A DNA stretch of 20,419 nt from Bacillota bacterium. Lineage in GTDB: Bacteria; Bacillota_A; Clostridia; Lachnospirales; Lachnospiraceae. Position 1 is the first letter of the stretch. Each line of letters opens with the position of its first letter. Location: contig JAEZSL010000230.1 in NCBI GenBank assembly GCA_023443925.1, forward strand, positions 1 to 20,419. The letters are read 5' to 3'. The notes under the pieces were generated by a model that did not search any database, was not told the DNA's origin, and saw only the letters and a program-made list of their open reading frames with translations. A program made the translations under genes and the position numbers. This document shows, piece after piece, positions 13,766 through 20,419 of this stretch.

Positions 13766-15211
13766 TTATATAAACCGGTTTGGTAAAGTAACGGTAAAGG
13801 TTGTACCTTTGGTCAGCTGGGAGCGAACCTTTATTTTACCTGTATGACCTAAGATAATTAATTTAGCAATGGATAAACCCAAGCCGTGACCATAGATTTT
13901 CTCATCCCTGACCTGATCGGAACGATAAAATCTTTCAAATATATTATCCACATCTTTTCTGGTCATTCCTAAACCGGTATCCGAAACGCTGATAACACAG
14001 TCTCCGTCATCGTTCCGGCACTGGATGGTTATGGTATCCCCATCCCTGCTATATTTTATTGCATTGTCAATAAACACCCGGATAGCCTGCTTGAGTGCCT
14101 GCTTGTCTCCATATACGACAACATCCTCAAGAACCGGGCTTTCTATGATTCTGTTTACCGTCATGAGGCGGGTTTCTTTAACCATTTCTTCGACTACATG
14201 GCACATGTTGAACTTAACCTTATCCAGCTTCAAGGTTTTTTTATCATGCCTTGACAAGAATAAAAGCTTTTCTACCAAGTCCTGCATGGATTTCGCTTCG
14301 TTATTAATTGCTTCTATAGATTCCCTCAGAACTTCTTCATCCTTGGTCCCCCAACGGTTCAGCAAATTACCATACCCCTGAATAACTGCAATAGGTGTCC
14401 GCAGTTCATGGGAGGCATCCGATACAAACTGTTTCTGACTTTCATAGGAAATTTCAATCCGGTCCAGCATGCAGTTAATCACATTTGCCAGATCCTTTAA
14501 CTCATTTTTAGTACCTTCCACATTAAGTCTTTGACTATTAAGGTTATTAACTGTCAGACGGTTAGCTGTGGCTGACATCTCATATATAGGCTCCAACAGT
14601 TTTTGATCACTTTTGCGTCCATGCTTAATAATAAAATACACTAAAATAATATAAAGAATAGTCATACTAACCAGAAGCCATCTTAGTTTCTCATTACTTT
14701 CAGTAAGATCATATAGAAAATAAGCGTTATATTCTTCATTCCCTGCAGTAAAACTTATCTCTTCTGATATTAGAACCATGGGCAAGAAAAACAAATCACT
14801 CCTCTGCGTATAAATATGCCCGAATATTTCTTTTTTTTCGGATAAGTCAAGAGCCATATCATTATAAATAGGAGTATCCCGTTTATCATGGGTGATTTTT
14901 AAAGTAATACCATCTACGTAATAAGGATTCACTGATTCCCTGCTTAATGAATACATATCCGAACTTTGGATCATTTCTGTGATATGCTGTGCTTTATTAC
15001 TATAGCTTCTCCATTCCGCTCCATAATACAGTAAGGTAAAAACAGCTACAAATATAGCTCCGTTAATAACCAGCAATTTGAGGTAATGAAGGGAGATACG
15101 AAAAGCAATGGAAAAGCGGAAATTACCCAGCCATTTTTCTCTTTTTCTTCTGATTGGCAGTACGATTTTTATTAAAAGCTGTCTGATTTTTTCCTTAAAA
15201 TTATATTTCAT
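13766..15211 (-). CDS. Sensor histidine kinase (HAMP, HisKA, HATPase)
   Basis: The 481-residue membrane kinase is the partner of the response regulator encoded just upstream. A 43-residue cytoplasmic N-terminus precedes transmembrane helix 1 (about 44-64); an external domain of about 110 residues follows (65-176), then transmembrane helix 2 (178-195) and a HAMP domain (to about 255). The dimerisation domain has SHELRTP with phospho-acceptor His268. The ATPase domain has N-box DNAIKYS, G1 DTGLGM and G2 GHGLGLSIAK. It should autophosphorylate on His268 and pass phosphate to Asp52 of the regulator. The external domain has no recognised fold, so the signal is unknown. The gene overlaps the regulator gene by 11 bases, indicating translational coupling. 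Its stop (13766) touches the stop of the convergent AraC-GH39 gene, leaving no room for a terminator. Confidence 0.9.
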   Translation of the reverse strand: MKYNFKEKIRQLLIKIVLPIRRKREKWLGNFRFSIAFRISLHYLKLLVINGAIFVAVFTLLYYGAEWRSYSNKAQHITEMIQSSDMYSLSRESVNPYYVDGITLKITHDKRDTPIYNDMALDLSEKKEIFGHIYTQRSDLFFLPMVLISEEISFTAGNEEYNAYFLYDLTESNEKLRWLLVSMTILYIILVYFIIKHGRKSDQKLLEPIYEMSATANRLTVNNLNSQRLNVEGTKNELKDLANVINCMLDRIEISYESQKQFVSDASHELRTPIAVIQGYGNLLNRWGTKDEEVLRESIEAINNEAKSMQDLVEKLLFLSRHDKKTLKLDKVKFNMCHVVEEMVKETRLMTVNRIIESPVLEDVVVYGDKQALKQAIRVFIDNAIKYSRDGDTITIQCRNDDGDCVISVSDTGLGMTRKDVDNIFERFYRSDQVRDEKIYGHGLGLSIAKLIILGHTGKIKVRSQLTKGTTFTVTLPNRFI

Positions 15212-15884
15212 CCTTTATAATATAACCTACCCCTCGTACCGTATTAATTAAATGAATTCCGTACTTGTCATCAATTTTTTGCCTTAAATAACGGACATAA
15301 ACATCCACTACATTGGTGTCGCCAAGGTACTCATAATCCCAGACATTATTAAGCAGCTGCTCTCTGGTAATAGCAATGTTTTTATTTCGCATAAGGTATT
15401 CCAGAAGTTCATATTCTTTTTTGGTCAGAGTTAGTTCATCCTCTCCATAAAAAGCACTGTGACTGGTGAGATTAAGCTTTAGCTCTCCGATTTGAAGCAC
15501 GTCTGCTCTCGGCTGCATTAATTTGGTATGACGGTTTAGGGCTACCCTTATTCTTGCCAGTAATTCCTCTATTGCAAAGGGTTTTGTCATATAGTCATCT
15601 GCACCCATATCCAGTCCGGCAACTTTATCGGTTACATCATCCTTTGCCGTTAACATAATAATAGGCACACCAGATTCTGTGCGTATTCTCCTGCACACTT
15701 CTATCCCGCTGATCCCTGGCAGCATAATATCTAAAAGTACCAGATCCACGTCCTTTTGCAGTGCCTTTTCCAAGCCGCTTCTTCCATCTGCTGCAATTTC
15801 TACTTCATAGCCTTCATATTTCAGTTCCAATTCCACGAACCGTGCAATCTTACTTTCATCCTCAACAATCAAAATCTTAGCCAT
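15201..15884 (-). CDS. OmpR/PhoB-family response regulator
   Basis: The 227-residue protein has a receiver domain (1-120) with acidic pocket Glu8/Asp9, phospho-acceptor Asp52 in LLDIMLPG, the MLTAKDD switch-threonine region and KPF lysine. A winged-helix DNA-binding domain follows (about 128-225), with LTKKEYELLEYLMRN, TREQLLNNVW, VDVYVRYLRQKID and a C-terminal NTVRGVGYIIK. It acts as a phosphorylation-dependent transcription factor for the kinase encoded downstream. The ribosome binding site AGGAGGC lies about 11 bases before the ATG, and a good promoter lies 39 bases upstream of it. Target genes cannot be named. Confidence 0.93.
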   Translation of the reverse strand: MAKILIVEDESKIARFVELELKYEGYEVEIAADGRSGLEKALQKDVDLVLLDIMLPGISGIEVCRRIRTESGVPIIMLTAKDDVTDKVAGLDMGADDYMTKPFAIEELLARIRVALNRHTKLMQPRADVLQIGELKLNLTSHSAFYGEDELTLTKKEYELLEYLMRNKNIAITREQLLNNVWDYEYLGDTNVVDVYVRYLRQKIDDKYGIHLINTVRGVGYIIKDEI

Positions 15885-15922
15885 GCTATATAACGCCTCC
15901 TATTTAAAATATGCCTAACTCC

Positions 15923-15951
15923 ATTCTATCGGGAATAAAACCATATTTCAA
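15923..15951 (-). promoter_or_regulatory. Sigma-A promoter of the two-component operon
   Basis: The minus strand has TTGAAA (15946-15951), a 17-bp spacer and TAGAAT (15923-15928). This predicts a short leader of about 30 nt before the response regulator start at 15884. Each hexamer differs from consensus at one position, and the spacing is optimal. Confidence 0.68.
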
Positions 15952-16049
15952 TATCTATATATTAAAGTTTAATTAGAAAAAATATATTTATATGTTAACA
16001 CCCCACGTAATAACCTTTAGTATATATTCTCCTGATTAAATTCTAAAAT

Positions 16050-16114
16050 AGCTCTATAATAAAAGTCGGGTATGCGAATTGGTTATACACATAACAAACA
16101 TTTATTATAGAGCT
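16050..16114. repeat. 14-bp perfect inverted repeat with a 37-base loop
   Basis: AGCTCTATAATAAA (16050-16063) is exactly repeated in inverse orientation at 16101-16114. Each arm contains TATAAT, so the arms could act as mirrored -10 elements, or the transcript could form a long hairpin. A related GAGCCTATAAT follows at 16122. The function is unknown; it lies upstream of the two-component operon and downstream of the transketolase gene. Confidence 0.6.
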
Positions 16115-16132
16115 TATTATTGAGCCTATAAT

Positions 16133-16445
16133 CACAAGTATTAATTTAAATTACTTGTAACATACACAAGTTCTAATTAAAAATCTTTTATTTTTACAAG
16201 AGTTTTAATTGGAATATCTTATATATTACAAAAGTTTTAATCTATAATGTACCCAGTAGACACGTTATTTAGTGAAGACCTAACTTTTAAACATACTCAC
16301 TAAATAGATCCATAAAGTATGGACACTTACTCTTCTAGTTTACACAAGTCTTAGATTAAATATTATTCTATATTACACAAGTATTAATTTAATATCTTCT
16401 AATTTACTCAAGTTTTAGCTTAAACTACTTACACAAAATTATTAG
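16133..16445. repeat. Degenerate tandem array C: about 8 units, period near 32 bp
   Basis: Recurring TACACAAGTTTTAATTTAAT-like units have their 'CAAG' positions ending near 16138, 16170, 16202 and 16234, then after a 114-base interruption at 16348, 16381 and 16412, with a decayed unit near 16437. Spacings are 31-33 bp within each block. The interruption contains a separate hairpin (16266-16306). The first unit also forms ACAAGTA/TACTTGT (16134-16158). A 12-bp palindrome, TTAGCTAGCTAA, closes the array at 16442-16453. No ORF or terminator is apparent in the gap. Confidence 0.65.
16266..16306. repeat. 10-bp inverted repeat inside array C
   Basis: TATTTAGTGA (16266-16275) and TCACTAAATA (16297-16306) form a perfect 10-bp stem with a 21-base loop. 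It sits where array C is interrupted. There is no T tract on either strand, so it is not an obvious terminator for the transketolase operon. Confidence 0.5.
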
Positions 16446-16480
16446 CTAGCTAAACTTTGCTTTTCGTCTTCAAAACCTGA

Positions 16481-18466
16481 TTATAATACCGATTTAACAG
16501 CTGCCACTACATTTTCCGTAGTAAATCCGAATTTCTTAAATAATTCTCCTGCCGGGGCGGAAGCTCCAAAGCCTTTCATGGTAACATATGCTCCGTCAAG
16601 TCCAACATATTTACCCCAACCGAAATCAATTGCTGCTTCAACCGCTACTCTTGCTCTTACTTTTTTAGGCAGTATACTTTCTTTATATTCGGCTGTCTGT
16701 GCCTCAAAAAGCTCCATAGAAGGCATGCTGACAACTCTGGCATCTACTCCTTCTTTTGCAAGTGCTTCCTTCGCATTTATGCTGATTTCAACCTCGGAAC
16801 CACTGGCCATAATAATAGCATCCGGTGTTTCTTTAACGGAATCTGCAATAATATATCCGCCCTTTAGGGCATCCTTTCCAGATCCGGTATATTGGGGCAG
16901 GTTCTGCCTTGTTAATACCAGTGCTGTCGGTGTAGTTGTCGAAGTAATTGCATAATACCAGCCTGCTATGGTTTCGGTTGCATCTGCCGGTCTGAACACG
17001 GTAAAATTAGGCATCGCACGCAACATAGCCAGCTGTTCAACAGGCTCATGGGTTGGTCCGTCTTCACCAACACCGATACTGTCGTGAGTTAATACATAGG
17101 TCAGCGGCAATCCCATTAATGCTGTCAATCTTGCCATAGGTTTTACATAATCACTGAAGACAAAGAAAGTGGAAACATAGGGTCTTAAACCTCCGTGGAG
17201 GGCCAGGCCATTGCCAATTGCAGCCATTGACAGTTCTCTTACACCAAAATGAAGATTACGTCCACCATAATTCTCCCTAGAAAAATCTCCTTCGTCTTTC
17301 ATATATGTTTTTGTAGATGGAGAAAGATCTGCAGAACCGCCGATAAAGCCGGGAATCAGGTCCTTAATACGGTTGATAACCATTCCTGAAAGATTTCTGG
17401 TAGCCTCCGGTTTGTCTGGATAAGACCAGAACTCTTCATTATCAAGCAGGCCTTTTGCAATGGCTTCATCATGATATTTATCCCAAAGTTCTTTCATCTC
17501 CGGATATTCTTTGCCGTAATTAGTAAACATATGATTCCATTCTTCTTCAATTGCTGCGTTCTTCTCTGCAATTGCTTTAAAATTATCATACACATCTTCC
17601 GGAACAAAAAATGCATCTGTGTGGGACCAGCCTAATTTTTCTCTCATAGCCGCTACATTATCGGCTCCAAGGGGTTCGCCGTGTGCGCTTGCCATGCCTT
17701 CTTTCGGTGATCCAAACCCGATTTTAGTTTTAACGGTGATCATAGTCGGTCTTGTCTTATCTGCTTTTGCTGCTTCTATGGCTGCACCGATTTCCGCCAG
17801 ATCATTACCGTCTTCTACCACCAAAGTCTGAAAACCAAAAGCATCAAAGCGTTTTCTTACATCTTCGGTAAAGGCAATCTCGGTATCGCCTTCAATTGAA
17901 ATTTTATTGGAATCATATAAAACGATTAACTTATTTAATCCTAATGTACCTGCCAAAGAAAAAGCTTCGGAAGAAATACCTTCCATCATGCAGCCATCAC
18001 CGCCGAGTACGTAAGTATAATGATCCATTACCGGATAACCATCTTTGTTGAATTTAACAGCCAGGTGTTCTTCTGCCATTGCCATGCCCACTGCCATTGC
18101 CATGCCGGCACCAAGAGGCCCTGTAGTTGCTTCCACCCCTACGGTATGTCCGTACTCCGGATGTCCTGGGGTTAAGGAATTCAACTGTCTGAAGCTAGCT
18201 AAATCGTCTATTGATAAATCGCCATAACCAAATAAATGCAACAAAGAATATAGCAGCGTAGATCCATGACCGCCGGATAAGATAAAACGGTCCCTGTTAG
18301 GCCACTTCGGATTTTTGGGATTATGTTTCATATGTTTTGCCCATAATTCATAAGCCATTGCCGCAGAACCCAGCGGCAGACCAGGATGTCCGGAATTAGC
18401 TTTCTGGACTGCATCTGCGGATAAAACTCTTATGGCATTAACCGATAAAGTATCAATGTTACTCAT
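16481..18466 (-). CDS. tkt: Transketolase
   Basis: The 661-residue thiamine diphosphate enzyme moves two-carbon ketol units between sugar phosphates in the non-oxidative pentose phosphate pathway. The N-terminal domain has SGHPGLPLG (25-33), the thiamine diphosphate/metal motif GDG (156-158) through N187-K-I, and GSPKEGMASAHGEPLG. The middle domain has GVREL with cofactor-activating Glu411, then THDSIGVGEDGPTHEPVEQL and FRPADATET. Positions Asp157, Asn187 and Glu411 agree closely with E. coli TktA, and the length is normal. AGGAGGAATTAAA precedes the ATG. It follows the transaldolase gene by 27 bases, so the two form an operon that converts pentose phosphates to fructose 6-phosphate and glyceraldehyde 3-phosphate. 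Confidence 0.96.
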   Translation of the reverse strand: MSNIDTLSVNAIRVLSADAVQKANSGHPGLPLGSAAMAYELWAKHMKHNPKNPKWPNRDRFILSGGHGSTLLYSLLHLFGYGDLSIDDLASFRQLNSLTPGHPEYGHTVGVEATTGPLGAGMAMAVGMAMAEEHLAVKFNKDGYPVMDHYTYVLGGDGCMMEGISSEAFSLAGTLGLNKLIVLYDSNKISIEGDTEIAFTEDVRKRFDAFGFQTLVVEDGNDLAEIGAAIEAAKADKTRPTMITVKTKIGFGSPKEGMASAHGEPLGADNVAAMREKLGWSHTDAFFVPEDVYDNFKAIAEKNAAIEEEWNHMFTNYGKEYPEMKELWDKYHDEAIAKGLLDNEEFWSYPDKPEATRNLSGMVINRIKDLIPGFIGGSADLSPSTKTYMKDEGDFSRENYGGRNLHFGVRELSMAAIGNGLALHGGLRPYVSTFFVFSDYVKPMARLTALMGLPLTYVLTHDSIGVGEDGPTHEPVEQLAMLRAMPNFTVFRPADATETIAGWYYAITSTTTPTALVLTRQNLPQYTGSGKDALKGGYIIADSVKETPDAIIMASGSEVEISINAKEALAKEGVDARVVSMPSMELFEAQTAEYKESILPKKVRARVAVEAAIDFGWGKYVGLDGAYVTMKGFGASAPAGELFKKFGFTTENVVAAVKSVL

Positions 18467-18493
18467 TTTAATTCCTCCTATGATATCTAAAAA

Positions 18494-19147
18494 TTATTCA
18501 CCAAAAACTGCCTTATAATCTTTCTGAAATTTTTCAATACCCTGATCGGTTAATGGATGTTTTGTACATATTTCAATAACACTGTAAGGTACGGTTGCAA
18601 TGTCTGCTCCTGCTAAGGCACAATCTGTAACGTGTACCGGATTTCTCACGCTGGCCGCAATAATCTCAGTATCCAGATTATAAATATCAAAGATTTCCGA
18701 AATCGTTCTGATTAAATCAATACCAGGCATGGATATATCATCCAGACGCCCTAAGAAGGGCGAAACATAGGTAGCGCCTGCTCTGGCTGCAAGAAGTGCC
18801 TGATTAGCAGAAAATATAAGGGTTACATTCGTCTTAATCCCTTCGCTTGAAAGAACTTTGGTCGCTTTTAAACCTTCCACGGTCATTGGTATCTTAACAA
18901 CCATATTCGGATGGATCTTAGCAATCTCCCTGCCTTCTGCAATCATACCTGCTGCATCAACAGTAGTTGCTTTTACTTCACCGCTGATGGGTCCGTCAAC
19001 AATGTCTGCAATCTCTTTAATGACTTGTACAAAATCTCTGCCTTCTTTTGCTATTAGAGAAGGATTTGTAGTAACGCCGCAGATTACGCCCATTTCGTTT
19101 GCCTTCTTAATATCTTCTACATTTGCAGTATCAATAAAAAATTTCAT
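18494..19147 (-). CDS. tal: Transaldolase, TalC/FSA-type short subfamily
   Basis: The 217-residue single-domain TIM barrel has the family motifs FIDTAN (4-9), GVTTNPSLI (24-32) and VVKIPMT (83-89), with Schiff-base Lys85. It transfers dihydroxyacetone units from sedoheptulose 7-phosphate to glyceraldehyde 3-phosphate. The same fold includes E. coli fructose-6-phosphate aldolase. Two positions reported to separate them favour transaldolase here: Glu57 in SGEVKATT where the aldolase has Gln59, and Phe131 in SPFLGR where the aldolase has Tyr131. AAGGGGGC lies 8 bases before the ATG. It is the first gene of an operon with transketolase. No convincing promoter was found in the AT-rich 350 bases upstream. 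Confidence 0.92.
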   Translation of the reverse strand: MKFFIDTANVEDIKKANEMGVICGVTTNPSLIAKEGRDFVQVIKEIADIVDGPISGEVKATTVDAAGMIAEGREIAKIHPNMVVKIPMTVEGLKATKVLSSEGIKTNVTLIFSANQALLAARAGATYVSPFLGRLDDISMPGIDLIRTISEIFDIYNLDTEIIAASVRNPVHVTDCALAGADIATVPYSVIEICTKHPLTDQGIEKFQKDYKAVFGE

Positions 19148-19462
19148 TTTAAAGCCCCCTTGGTTTAAATTTTTTTATATTAGTTTAATAACTGAACAAA
19201 TTTAAAACTTATATGGTAACGTTAAAACTTATTATGATAATCAATGAAAATTATCACATACAAATATAATATACTATAATCATTATTATAATGCAATAAA
19301 AAAATAAATATTCTATTGATAGTTTAATATGTTTATATTTATATCAAATTCCAACAGCCGTTAGCCAACACCTAATGGCCAATACTATTCTATTTTCACT
19401 TATTAACAATATAATTTAATTAATCTAAAAAGCATCTTCCTTTTTACATAATTTTTAAAAAA
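19148..19462. other. AT-rich divergent intergenic region, no gene seen
   Basis: This is the upstream region of the transaldolase-transketolase operon. It has TGATAAT (19235-19241) and ATTATCA (19250-19256) as an inverted repeat with an 8-base centre, using the same half-sites as the palindrome at 1365-1386. TTAAAACTTAT occurs twice near 19202 and 19221. A GCCGTTAG/CTAATGGC hairpin with one G-U pair lies at 19357-19379. No ORF with a ribosome binding site was found. Confidence 0.4.
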
Positions 19463-19496
19463 CTATTTTAACAATCTTATAGCTGTGTTAAAATAG
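19463..19496 (+). promoter_or_regulatory. Inverted repeat overlapping the candidate aminotransferase promoter
   Basis: CTATTTTAACA (19463-19473) and TGTTAAAATAG (19486-19496) are a perfect 11-bp inverted repeat around 12 bases. TTAACA (19468-19473) and TAAAAT (19489-19494) could be -35 and -10 elements with a short 15-bp spacer, so each hexamer lies in one arm. This suggests an operator covering the promoter; a hairpin in a longer leader is the alternative. Confidence 0.5.
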
Positions 19497-19531
19497 CGGT
19501 ATATAAAATGTCAAATCCGGAGGGTTATTAT

Positions 19532-20383
19532 ATGGAGAATATAGGTTATTACTGCGGTACATATGATTTGATTGAAAATATGAAAGTACCAATGAATGAC
19601 AGAGTATGTTTCTTTGGAGATGGAGTCTATGATGCTACATATACTGCCAATCATGTTATACATGATTTAAATGAACACGTCGATCGCTTTTACCAAAGTG
19701 CCGAACTGATAAAGATACCGGTTTCTTTAACAAAAACAGAATTAAAAGCGCTGTTACAGGAAATGGTTAATAAAGTTGACAGTCCGGAACAGTTTCTATA
19801 CTGGCAGATAACCAGAGGGACTTCAAGCCGCAATCATACATTTCCGGATTCTGATACTCCTTCAAATTTATGGATTACTTCCAAACCCGGCAGTATTAAG
19901 GATTTGAACGTAAGATATAAATTAATTTCCGTGGAAGATACCAGATTTTTTCATTGCAATATTAAAACCTTGAACTTGCTTCCAAATGTCCTGGCCAGTC
20001 AGAAAGCTTTTGAAGCAGGTTGTGACGAAGCAGTTTTTCATCGTGGTGATAGAATAACGGAGTGTTCCCATAGTAACATATCTATAGTAAAAAACGGGAC
20101 TTTTATAACTGCACCTTTGGATAATCTTATTTTACCCGGTATAACCAGAAGAAACCTGATTCAAATCTGCCATAACAACAAGATACCGGTAAATGAAACT
20201 CCCTTTACCATCAGCGAACTAATGGAGGCTGATGAAATTATTATTACAAGTGCCGGTGCTTTATGCGTTGCCGTATCCGAGATTGACGGTAATCCTGTAG
20301 GAGGAAAAGATCCAGAAATATTAAAAACCCTGCAAGCAGCATCACTGGAGAAGTTTAAGAAAGATACCTTAAGCATTATATGA
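19532..20383 (+). CDS. dat: D-amino-acid aminotransferase (class IV, PLP)
   Basis: The 283-residue fold-type IV aminotransferase exchanges the amino group between D-alanine/D-glutamate and their 2-oxo acids, feeding cell-wall D-amino acids. Visible residues are the PLP-binding Lys145 in CNIKTLNLLPN, cofactor-contacting Glu177 in ECSHSNI, FFGDGVYD near the N-terminus, and the R100-N-H102 pair in TRGTSSRNHTFP, which matches the substrate carboxylate trap of Bacillus D-amino-acid aminotransferase. The ITSAGALCV stretch near 245-255 completes the phosphate-binding site. Branched-chain aminotransferase or aminodeoxychorismate lyase is less likely because of the R-x-H motif. ATG at 19532 is preferred since GGAGGG lies 9 bases upstream; an ATG at 19508 has none. 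The gene stands alone and ends 36 bases before the window edge. Confidence 0.87.
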   Translation: MENIGYYCGTYDLIENMKVPMNDRVCFFGDGVYDATYTANHVIHDLNEHVDRFYQSAELIKIPVSLTKTELKALLQEMVNKVDSPEQFLYWQITRGTSSRNHTFPDSDTPSNLWITSKPGSIKDLNVRYKLISVEDTRFFHCNIKTLNLLPNVLASQKAFEAGCDEAVFHRGDRITECSHSNISIVKNGTFITAPLDNLILPGITRRNLIQICHNNKIPVNETPFTISELMEADEIIITSAGALCVAVSEIDGNPVGGKDPEILKTLQAASLEKFKKDTLSII

Positions 20384-20419
20384 TAATCTGTAAAAATAAA
20401 GCACGATACTGATATATCA

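Noticed and set aside
18494..19147. Fructose-6-phosphate aldolase instead of transaldolase
   Set aside because: Glu57 and Phe131 replace the aldolase-type Gln and Tyr, and the gene is paired with transketolase.

Overview
The window looks like chromosomal DNA of a low-GC, anaerobic, plant-polysaccharide-using Firmicute, most likely a clostridium of the Lachnospiraceae type (Lachnoclostridium/Anaerocolumna-like). The grounds are AT-rich intergenic DNA, strong AGGAGG ribosome binding sites, a RelQ-type alarmone synthetase, a BmrCD-type drug exporter pair, an AraC-GH39 fusion, and a TalC-type transaldolase paired with transketolase. This assignment is inference from gene content. No rRNA, tRNA, insertion sequence, prophage or CRISPR was seen.

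Layout. Positions 1-1240 hold the 3' end of an S1-domain RNA-binding protein gene (+) and a convergent small alarmone synthetase (-), separated by a long imperfect hairpin. Positions 1290-5540 hold a regulated multidrug-exporter unit: an extended -10 promoter, a 35-codon leader ORF whose end lies inside a hairpin, an intrinsic terminator, a second 12-codon ORF, then two ABC half-transporters with complementary degenerate and canonical ATP sites. This resembles the bmrB-bmrCD attenuation arrangement of Bacillus subtilis. Positions 5540-7500 hold a chemoreceptor with an unusual order (short transmembrane hairpin, signalling domain, C-terminal Cache-like sensor), preceded by a leader able to form alternative hairpins.

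Positions 7648-13765 form a carbohydrate locus: a GH3 beta-N-acetylhexosaminidase-type enzyme (-), a beta-phosphoglucomutase (-), and a divergent AraC-type regulator fused to a GH39 glycosidase-like domain that keeps both catalytic glutamates (+). The gaps on either side of the phosphoglucomutase gene contain two 13-unit AT-rich tandem arrays. Positions 13766-15951 hold an OmpR/histidine kinase two-component operon (-) whose kinase stop codon abuts the stop of the AraC-GH39 gene with no spacer. A third, looser tandem array and two long inverted repeats fill the gap at 15885-16480.

Positions 16481-19147 hold a transaldolase-transketolase operon (-), the core of the non-oxidative pentose phosphate pathway, fitting a pentose/xylan-using lifestyle. 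Positions 19463-20383 hold a D-amino-acid aminotransferase gene (+) whose candidate promoter overlaps a perfect 11-bp inverted repeat.

The most noteworthy points are the attenuator-like leader of the ABC pair, the three intergenic tandem arrays that seem to share a TAC(G/A)CA(A)GT core, and the AraC-GH39 fusion with intact catalytic residues.
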